The notes under the pieces were generated by a model that saw only the letters and a program-made list of their open reading frames with translations, made no database searches and had not been told where the DNA came from. The translations under genes were made by a program, and so were the position numbers. Shown in pieces: positions 18,601 to 30,000 of a stretch of DNA of 64,000 bases; position 1 is the first letter of the stretch; the number at the start of each line of letters is the position of its first letter. The DNA is from Salminus brasiliensis (Eukaryota; Chordata; Actinopteri; Characiformes; Bryconidae), in NCBI RefSeq assembly GCF_030463535.1, contig NC_132881.1, forward strand, positions 43,061,344 to 43,125,343, read 5' to 3'.

Positions 18601-21600
18601 GGTAAACACCAGTGATCCAGTTCCATTGGCAGGCATACATGCCAATGCCATGCCAAAACAGTTCATCCCAAAGGTGTTGATGGGGTTAAGGTCAGGGCTC
18701 TGTGTGGGCCTGTCAAGTCTTTCCACACCAAACTCCCCTAGCCATGTCTTAATAGACCTTGCTTTGTGCACTGGGACACAAAACTGTTGGGCCTTCCCCA
18801 AACTGTTTTCAGAAAGTTGGAAGCCACAGTTATCCAGAATGTCTTGGTCTGCTGACGCATTAAGATTTCCCTTAACTGGAACTAAGGGGCCTTTAGGCCA
18901 ACACATGAAAAACAATCCCATAGCATTATCCCTCCTCCACCAAACGTTACAGCTGACACAGTTCAGTCAGGAAGGAAAAGACTGTAGTTCTTACATGGTT
19001 AATTTTTTATAGCCTGCACTCCAAACACATTAATTGCTTTAGTTTTAATCCATTGAGACGGTGTACAGACGGGATAGAACTGACATATAGCATAAAACTA
19101 TTATTATTATTTTATTTATTTATTTATTTACACAGATCTTGCCATGGCAATGGCTTTTTACTGTGGGAACTACCTAAGGTAAGAGTGTAATAGGTGTAAT
19201 ACTGGATTAACAAATTCCTGTAATTTAAGTACATAAAAGGATGCAATGTCAAAATGGAAGGGTAATACCCACTTTACCCACAGCGATAAAGGCTATTATT
19301 ACATAGATACAGACTATTATTTTAACAACTATATTTTAAGATCTAAATGTAGATGAGCCAGCGTTGGAGAAGAAATTCTAATACAGGGCATTATCTTGTT
19401 ATTGTGTTAGTTGCAGGCTACTGGCTATTTGTTTCTAAAACACCTGAAGGTCTTCATATTGTGAAGTGTAAAAAGTTGTATATATTATATTTCATGAACG
19501 TGGATCCTACATGGCTTTGTATTTCTGTATTTTTTTTTCTCATTGTCTTCTAGAACATCAGAACTAGAACTACAACAGATCCTTATCTTGCCTGTAAACT
19601 TTTGCTTTATTGTCTTCCAAAGGAAGTAATATGGTTACCACACCTATGCTTTTCTTGAAGGGACACCTAATATTGATAGATCGAGATGGTAGTTCTCTTC
19701 GTAGATCCACACTTTAAAGAAATCTTGAGAAACAATGTAAAAAGGCTTATTTCTGCATTAAAATATTATGTATATTTAAAAAAAGTAGCATTGCATTTAC
19801 AAAATAACTTTTGTCTTATTTTAATTTAGCTGGAGATTTTTTTGCCATGCTGTTTTTCATATTCTAAGAACAGCTAAAAAGGAAGTGTGCAAAGCTACAG
19901 CCATCACCAGATTTCTGTGGTAGAAAAAATAAAGAGTGCTGCTAAGATGTTCTATTTTTAGAAGATGGGGCCCAGGAAAGCATATACAGAGAAAAAATTG
20001 AGGGCCTAAAATTGAGCCTTGGGGTATACCACTAGTAAGGGTGAGTGAATTTCCTAGTTTCATAATTTTATTGAAAATGTTTTATCCTTGAGGTAAGAAC
20101 AGAACTTAAGGCTGATTTAACCTTCATAACTTTATCAGTTAATATTAGGCATCCCTTTAGAACTGTGCAGTGACATACTGAAACACCAGCTCTAACACTG
20201 CAACTCCAATATCCATCTGTTTCTCTGTATACTTTGTTAGCTTCCTTTTACTCTGTTCTTCAAGATAGAATGGACAATGAGCATAGAAACTAGGTGATGG
20301 TGTTAATAGTATGACTTGTCAGTGTGTATATATATATATATATATATATTATTTTATATATTTGTATATTATATATTTCCATATACATATTAGATATGCA
20401 GAATGTTTCCCACCAAATATCACTAAAATAGATGGAACGCCAGTAGTTTGTTGAAGGGGGTAGTGTGGTGCTTTTTGGTGTATTTAATAGTGATATTTTC
20501 AGCTGAGAGGTTGAAAATAATAATAATAATTAATAGAGATATTTTCCTGCCTGAAAGAGGTCAACATCCTCTGCACAACATCAGAATAGATGAAAGTGCA
20601 CCTAAAATGTAGGAGGTCTTAGCAATCCTTTAAACCTTTACTAAAGAAAAGATTTGGCTCAGGTCAACATGTTCCACAACTAGCCTAGTGTCTCGTCTGC
20701 ACTCTGCACTCAGCTTTTAATGGAGCTTTTAAGGCAGCTCAGTGATTCATTTGAATTCCATATATTAGCTCTAGTAAGAGTCTTTATGTGCATGATTTTT
20801 ATGTTAGATACAGATAAACATCTAAAACAATGGTATCCACAGTAGGTAGGATGTCGTGGTTTGGGGGGGTTGTAGGTTCAACTGAAAGGAACTGGTTATT
20901 AAGGCTATTTATTGGTCTCGGCTAGTAAATGTGGTAATTTAAATGTGGTAATTTACTAGTATGTAAATAATGTGGATATTAATGTATTAATGTATGCTGT
21001 AGCTACAGGTTTGAGAGATGTGTCCTCCCTTGTACATACACATTGCCACAGCTCTAAATTTTAGGCATACTTGAGACCCCCAGCCACAACATCCTAACTA
21101 CGATGGATACCTGAGCGTCCCCAGCGTTCTTTTAGATCACCCCCTAGCATTTGGATCAAATGGTTCTAAGAAGCTAATCAGCACACATTCAACCCACTGA
21201 AAAATCCAGATTTTTGACTGGTACTGTAGGTAACACTGGGCTGCTGTTGTTATTCATTTTAACCCTCATATATTTATTTATAACCCTCTACAATTGATTA
21301 TTACATCCCTTGTAATGTTAATAGTCCCAGATTCTACATTATACTCTAACTGTGTATGTATCAACATTAGCATCGACAGAGATCTACATGTTGGAAATTA
21401 ATGTTGACCCAAAATTCCCATACGGGTGCATGTCTAATCTCAGTCTGTTTAAGTTCCTATGATGCTAGTTGGTGGGGCATAATCTTACAATATTTATTAG
21501 CCAAGGGCAATAAAACACGTGGCAAAAAGCCAGCGTGCATGTGGATGACATTCACTATGTGGACAAAAGTATTAGGACATCTGCTCTTTCATTGTTTATT

Positions 21601-24035
21601 CAGAAATCGAGGGTATTAAAAGAGCTTATTCTGCTTTTGTTTGGAGTAACAGCCTCTACTGTCCAGGGCAGCAGGCTTTCTGCTAGATTTCTGAGAAGCG
21701 TTGCTGTGAGGATTTGCTTACATTCAGCAACAAGAGTGTTAGTGAGGTCAGGATGTTGGATAATCACCATCCTACCCAATCACTGACTCCTTAACCCACC
21801 CCAAAAGTATTAGAGGGAGTACCAGCCATCATTGCAGAGAACAGAGTTCTTCCACTGCTTCACAGCCCAATGCTGGGGGACTTTATACCCCTCTAGCCCA
21901 CACCAAGCATTAGGCATGGTGCCAATAAAAGTTTATTTGCTTCAGAGAGTCCTATTCTATTGGCAGTACTTCTCTTCAGGGACTAGACTCAAAGGTGTGT
22001 GTTTGTGTGCATTTGCAACTTAAAGTAGCTGTTGGTTGTTGAACTTTTACAGGGCCTTTGTCTGGAGCTGGAACCTCATTGAGCATCTTTGTGGTCTAGA
22101 TGAAGGTAACTGTCACAGTACTAATGGAAAATGAGATGACCTTTCTGGTTTATTGTTGTTGGCTGCATTTTCCTGCCCTACCCAGTCTTGCTTTCATGAC
22201 ATGCAGTACTTCGGGCAGTCCTCACCCTATGAAAACAAATATGCACATTGCACACAACACACAACTAAACTCATTTGGTGTGGCGCAACAGATAACACCT
22301 ACTACTGAGCTACCACACCATGTGGGAGACTGGGGTTCGATTCCCAGTCTGGGTGACTGCTGCGCTACACCAATAAGAGTCCTTGGGCAAGACTCCTAAC
22401 ACTACGTTGGCCCACCTCTGTAATACGAGTAACATTGTAAGTCGCTCTGGATAAGATTGTCAGCTAAATGCCATAAATGTAAATGTAATGAATGTAACGT
22501 CAGTTACTCATCTGCTCAATGACCTACCTACTCAAACCAATCCTGTTTAGCCTGTTTCAGCACCATTGCAGATGATTGTGAAAACCAGGTTTCTAAAAAT
22601 GTGGCCTGTTAATCATGTGATATCTCAAGTGTCTGTTCAGCCCAAGGTCTTACCACTGAAGCTTTTCCCAGTTGCTACAAAATCCTGGGTTCTTGGGCAG
22701 GTGTCATGGTCTTGGACACCACAGCTCTTTTAGCCCTAAGCCTAGAAGAACCACTTTTGATTCCATAAGGAACCATGTTGGGAATAGAGGTGTGTGAATG
22801 TGAGAAACTATTAAATGATGTCAATTTGACATCTAGAAGAAGTCTCACATTGGGCCTGTTTAAATTTGGCACTTAATATGTCGTCCAGATATAACGTCAC
22901 GATTTGTTTGCTTTATACTCCTTTTACACCTGGCCACATCTGTTAGGCCAGTGGTCTCCAGTCCTGCTCCCGGAGAACTACATTATATGTCCAGATGTTT
23001 GTGGACACCACTTCTAATGAATGCATTCAGCTACTTTAAGTTGCACCCATTGCTGACACAGATGCACAAATGCATACACACATCTCGCCTCTACAGTCCC
23101 TGTAGAGAAGCACTGCCAATAGAATAGGACTCTCTGGAGCAGATCAAGATGAAGCAATTGACACCATGACTAATTCCAGATGTGGTATAGAGAGGGTATA
23201 AAGCCCCCCAGCATTGAGCTGTGGAGAAGTGGACCTGTGTTCTCTGGAATGATGGATGGTGCTCCATCCAAGACTTTTGGGGTGAGTTGAGGAGTTGAGA
23301 ATGAGGTCCAACATCCGCACATCACTAATTTTGTTCTCGTTAAATGCTATCAAATCCTCACAGCAATGCTCATCCAAAATCTAGTAGAAAGCCTTCTTCC
23401 CTGGACAGTAGAGACAGTTACTCCAGCAAAAGCAGGACAAACTCCTTTTTAGGCCTACCCTTGAGTTCAGAAGAAACAATGAACGAGCAGGTGTCCCAAT
23501 ACTTTTGTCAATGTCCAAAATGTCCAAAAAGTGTACCTTTTTGAATCCAGCCCTGATCCACCCCACCTGATCCAACTAATTACTTCAGCCCTCAGAAGTC
23601 CTTAATTGGCTGAATGTGGTGGAATTTGCACCAACTTCTAAGCAAGCCCATGAAGGACTTCTCTTCTAAATTGTCCTGAGAGGAACCTGTGCAGTTTTAT
23701 AAGACCTGAAGAGAGAAAGCAGTTTCAGTTCTTGTGCCACTTATGCTATGAACGCATCCTAAGATGTATGCAGCCAGTGTTATAATTTGGTCAAGGTTTT
23801 AGTCTTTCAATAAAAACTCAGCAAGTCTGATGAAATGTCGACTCTACAGGAGAGGGGAAAAACCTTCTTAACTTTCAATGGAAGTCAATGTGAACAAGAT
23901 TTTATTCCAGGTAATTTTGGAGCATTTCTATTGGTCCATTCATCATAAAATTTGGACACAATAAAGAAAACAACAGCTTGATGAAATACAAATTATGTGG
24001 AACGAGTGAAAATGCCAAAAATGCAAGACAATAAT

Positions 24036-24066
<31 letters not shown>

Positions 24067-27000
24067 GTGGAAATGGTATTTCGAAAAAAGTACCATCAGA
24101 TCAAAATGATGCTCATGATTCATAGTGGTTCATCAGTGTGTTTGAAATGAGAGTTTTGAAAAGACACATGTTAGTTCACTGTTCAGATGGCATTTATTGG
24201 TGTATTATTATATCAGGTGACAGTAGCAGTTCTGCCAAGTAGCACTTTGTTTGTCATTACTTCAATTACTACATCAAAACATGTCAACCCCTGAATAGCG
24301 TTGTTTTTTTTTTAATTATGAATTTTTACTTGTTTAGACATGAGGTACAGAAATCAAACTGTGATCACAATTATGTAATTATTGTCTCAGGAAAGCCCTG
24401 AAAAAACCCATCAAACCTAACAATGAACAACCAGGTCTCCCAATACTTGTCCATGTCCAAACAATGTACTTTCCAGCAGATTTTGGATCCAGCGCTGATC
24501 CACCCCACCTGACCTAACCTAATTACTTCAGCCTTCAGAAATCCTTTATTGTCTGAATGTGGTGAAAAACATTCCCTGTATGAAAGTGTCGGCAAACATA
24601 TCTATATACCCATATCTAATAAAGACTCTAGATGACATGAAATTGCGGTCAGAAGTCATAAATCATAAAAGTAAACCAATTTCCCCACCAATGTTTCCCA
24701 CATATACATTGCCACAGTCCCACAACTTGGGCCTATCAATCCACCCACCCCCTCTCCAGCCATGACATCCTAATTATGATGGTCACCCTAGCATTTGGTT
24801 CAAAAGTTTTTAAGATGATGACGAGCACATGTTCAGCCAGGTGTCTCTGAACTTTTGACTGGTACTGCTTGTTATTAGATGCTAGCATTTGTACTGCCAG
24901 AAGTAATCTTGCTCCATTTGGGGGTAAGAAGGCCCTTATGGATGTTATGGCCAATGATTGGTTTAATAGGAAGGTCAAGCCCCTTGTGTCTTAGAAGTAT
25001 GGTAGGGACATGTTTCTCTTGAAATTAGGGATGGGCAGTTTGCTATAGTAGCAAAGTTTCATAAAATGTCTGATAAATTGGACTCATTTATTTATGTATA
25101 GAAAGTGATGGTTCTAGCTAACCATGGTTTTACTTTCTTTGTTGTAATTAGTTTGTTAAGTTAGCTTTAGTAAAGTTAAGGGTCTTTAAGGCATCATCAG
25201 TAATTATTTGGGGAGTTTGGATTATTGGCAGGTACAATAAAGAGGTTGTAGGAAGGCTTATTTATTTGTTTATTTATTTTCCCAATATTAGCATGTTGGG
25301 GAGGGGGTGTTTTAGTTATTGTAACTATAATAAAAAGTCATAGTTTTTTGTGTTATTTCTTCCAGCAGAGTTCTCCATACTGACTTCTGTATTTAGTAGC
25401 GTCTAAACTTAGAGGTATCTTTTGGATCTTAGCCAATACAAATGAGCTAAGGGTATTTTCTGAGTAAACAGTGAAGCACTTCTGCTGGAGGAGAACATGA
25501 ACATATAAGAATGTAATGTAAATGTTCCTGTAGGTGTAATGTAATGGTGTCCCAATACTTTTGTCCATATAGCCTATGTGTTAGAGGTCTACAAGGAGCA
25601 TGAATGTGAAACCAAAACCCTAACCCATATTAACATGTTGGGGAGGGGGTGTTTTAATTATTGTAACTATAAGTTATAGTTTTTTTATGTTATTTCTTCC
25701 AGCAGAGACTCTTTCTCTCCCCGTTGGTCTTAACTGGTTGATGTGTGAGTGACAGTGGAGACCTCAGGCTCATTTTAAGGTGTATAAAAATGCAAACGAA
25801 TAAATAAAGGACTGTGTTAGTGTGTATTTACTGACTTTTTTCATCATACCATTTTATGATATATTAAAAAAGCCAACTATACAATAAAAGGTTACGTATT
25901 AGTCACGATTAGATCTGGAGAACTGGCATTTTATCATTAGGATTTGCTTTGGTGACATTTGGCAAGCATCCACATTTGGCTACACATGCTTGTCTTAGTA
26001 AAGACGATGTTTTATGCTTTCCTATCTGGGTTCTGTATGAGTGAAAGCTCAGAAGGTAACCTGAGTAGCCCGGATTATATCTAATATCTCATCCAGGATG
26101 AATAAGGCTGATTTGAACTACTGAAGTTCTCCTTTTTACTTCACTGTTTATCCTGCATTGACTGCCAAGACTCTGGGAGATTTCCTACAATGCTGCAGAA
26201 AGGGGAACAGCCCTTCCTGTCCTCTCATGTTGCCCAGATTGTGTTCGATTGCGAGATAACAAGTTTGCACTTGATTCATTCCTGGGCCTGTCAGCGCCCT
26301 GCTAACTCCAGTCTGCTACAAGAATCAAATACATCTGTCATCTCTAAAGAATTCCTGATCATTATCGAAGCCACAATTATAGACAAACACAATCTACCTA
26401 AACTAATAACACACCAGCCGTTTTCTGTTCGTACCTTTGTATGAGCCCATTGGGTAATCATCCACAGTGCAGGCTAGAAAAAGTAAGTGAACTTACTTTT
26501 CCTAGAGTTTAATAAGCTGCAGATCATCTTTGGCAGCGAGTGCTGAGGTGCATAGTGCATAAATGTCTCCAACGCTCTGCAGTTATTAAGTCCAAACCTG
26601 CTGTTAGAGCTGCAAAGGCGGAACAACTCCAGTTTAATGCTAATATTCCTTTAAGATCCACTGAAAGACAAGCATCCAGGCATTTTTCTGTCCTGGCACC
26701 AAAGATTGAAGTTCCCCTGGGTGTCCGAAGAGTATTTGGACGATGTGTAGTGCTGAGTATCATGGTCTCCATACTGACTTCTGTATTTAATAGCATCTAA
26801 ACTTAGAGGTATCTTTTGGATCTTAGCCAATACAAACTAGCTAAGGGTATTTTCTGAGTAAACAGTAAAGCACGTCTGCTGGAGAAGAACATGAACATAT
26901 AAGAATGTAATGTAAATGTTCCTGTAGGTGTAATGTAATGGTGTCCCAATACTTTTGTCCATATAGCCTATGTGTTAGAGGTCTACAAGGAGCACAGATG

Positions 27001-30000
27001 TGAAGCCAAAACCCTACCTGAACCGATTTGGCCGGACCGGTTCTGTGAAACAGTATAATAGTCCCCCTCTGTGAAGTGTTGTTAAATACTGTTATACAAG
27101 TGTGATTCATGACATCTTGAAATCTTTACTACATCTCAGTCTTTTTCAGAAATTCAAGCATCAGTTTAAATATTAGATCCTCTACCTCATGTCATTTTAT
27201 ATATATATGCAAATGTTTGAAATGAATGAAGTTTAATGCTTTTTGCTGTTTTTTTGTATCTCTCCAGCTGCCTGGGCGTATTTTGGACCACTGTGGATGC
27301 TCACGCTACTGCCAGCTTAGAAGAGATCAGAGACGTGCTGCAAGAAATGAAACACATATTTGATGTAAGACATATGAAGATATAAATCTCATGGGATATT
27401 ACTTGTGTAACACTAACGACAGCCTTCCTGTGGCGCTTTTTAATTTTTTTTTTAAATTTGTATTTGTTCAAAATATGCACATATTTCATTATTGTAAGCT
27501 AGGGCTTGGCAGTATGACCAAAAGTGTGTCTTGGCATATTTTTAAAGATACAGGGTTCAAACCATGGAGAAAACTAAAAACGGGCAAAAATACAGTAAAT
27601 AGTTTTCATTTGACAGCAGTGATATATAAATAAAAACATGTTGGGTTCATCATGTATATAGTGAAGGCTTTGGGCACTATAGGGGTTGCTTGCTCAATGG
27701 GACTGCATTGAGATGGCCAAACCGTCAGGTGATCTATTATTAAATTATGAAAATTGAAGACCAGATCAAATATATTGATAATACAAAAACTGTATTTTAG
27801 ATGCATGTCTTATTTGGTTTGTGGTCTTACCAAATAAGGGTTTATATACCCTTTATAAACTTTCAGACTTAATAAACATAGCTTAACATAAATATTACCT
27901 TTTTGGGCAGGGTTGTAATACGCAGGTGGTTTTGATTTGGATTTAGTTTTAGTCTTTTGACTAAATTGCTTATTAGTTTTAGTCATGTTTTAGTTTAGTT
28001 AATTTTAGTTAGTTTTAGTCGACGGAAAAAAAGTCACTTATTTTAATAAATAAAAAATAAATCTGTTACATTTAATACATTTAATAACACGTTAACATCT
28101 GAAGTGTATTTATGCAATATTTAAATTGTGTTTAAATATTTACAAGAGCCCATTCAGAACCGAGTGGAGGCTAGCGCTGATGCTAATACACACACCACAT
28201 TACCCCACTTAGGCTGTGCCTATAGGCACCTTTACGCTGATAAAATCACTATAACCCATGGCCTCGAGTAACTTATGGCTTTATTTTACTGTGCACTTAG
28301 CTGCAATGATCAGAGCTGCTTCTTTTGAGATCTAGGGCATTATGCTTATCCTGCTTTTGCTGGAGTGACACTCTCTAGGGAAGGCCTTTCTACTAGATTT
28401 TGGAACATTTGATTGCATTTGGCAACAAGACCGTAAGTGACGTTGGATGATCCCTCGACTTCCGACTTTATATCCCTCTAGCCCAGGCCTGGCATTAGAC
28501 AGCATGGTGCCAGCAGATTCATGTTTATCTGCTCTAGAGAATCATATTCTGTAGACAATACATTTTTACAAGTATGACACACATTAACTATAAGGGGTGT
28601 CCACAAACATTTGGACATATAGTGTATTTTAATGTGGCGTATTTCTGTATTCTATTTTGTAAATGCAAACATGTAACAATCTATGTTTGTTTTTAGAAGT
28701 CAGATGCCCGCTTGTATGCACCAGAGGACAATAACAATGTAAGTTCATTTGAGTGATTCTTTTTTTGAAATCTTTAGCATAATACAGGCCTTATAATTTA
28801 GCTAATTACAGTTACTAATTAAGATGTAACTATCATATAAGTTATATCTAATACAGCATAATATGAGGCTAATTATACGTTTATTTGAAAACAGATATTA
28901 TCAGTATTTAGGGATGCCCATGCCAGGTCCAATGAATTGGGATTGGAGCTGATCCAGACATATTTTCATGTATCGGATATGGCCTATTTTAATCCCAATC
29001 CAGTTCTGAGTCTTTGTTTTAACCACGGTGTTCAGAGTGTCATCTGGTGTCCTCATAATATCAGACCTTTTATAAAACTCTCACTGAAACGCTCTGTTTT
29101 AGCAGCAGGAGAACCGGACAACCGCTTGCTTTTCTCTGTTTTTTTAAACCAGCACTAAAGAACCCATTCAGAACCAAGTGGAGGCTAATGCTAATGCTAA
29201 CACACACACTTACGCTATAGAAACCACAATCACACACACAGCACATTCACCCACTATAAACCAGCTTTTACACACCAGTATCAGTCTAGAGGGTGTACCT
29301 CTATACATAGACACACAGGAAGTGATTAGACTGCAGTGTTGTAAAGCAGCTGGGAGCTGATTGGTCAGGGAGGAGATCAGACTGGATTATAGGATATTAA
29401 ACACTATAAAACAGTCATTTTAAGAAAAGTCTCAACTAAACTAAATTAATCATTCCAGAAAGTCTGATTATAGAAACTGATGCTAAAATTAAAGGGATTT
29501 TATTGAACCTATTAATCAGCAGCTCATCTGATCTAAGCTGTGGAGCTGGATTATTATTTATACACACACAGAGATCAGATCAGTATCGGCTGATACTCAG
29601 CATTAAGGGACTCAGATCAGGACATCCCTAACAGTATTTCCTGTTATTTCAGGATTATCAAGGATCCTTAAGACATTCACTGTGTATTAAATTAAACCAG
29701 AATATTGATGGATGGCTGGAGGACAGCAGAACTGAATCAAAACCAGACTTATTGTGTGTAATTAAGTGTGTGTGATGTGTCTTAACGTGTATAAAAAGCA
29801 CTAAATTGAATTTATTTTTAAAATCACCCTCATAATGATGTTCTCCATCTTCAGCTGCAGGACTGCAGTTCTAAATTATTGTACTGCTATCTGCTGGAGT
29901 TATACGTCATCGCAAATGAAGAAGGCGCCGATCCGAATAACATCCATATCATATTCACCAATAAAAAAAAGTACGAAACCTGCGCTCAGGTAAGCCCGAT

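Noticed and set aside
22276..22490. Functional tRNA gene
   Set aside because: It has polymerase III box-like motifs but no cloverleaf, and a SINE tail follows; it is a retroposon.
26524..26800. Complementary open frames of 86 and 90 aa
   Set aside because: Open frames on both strands in a repeat-rich intron, with no recognised domain or splice sites.
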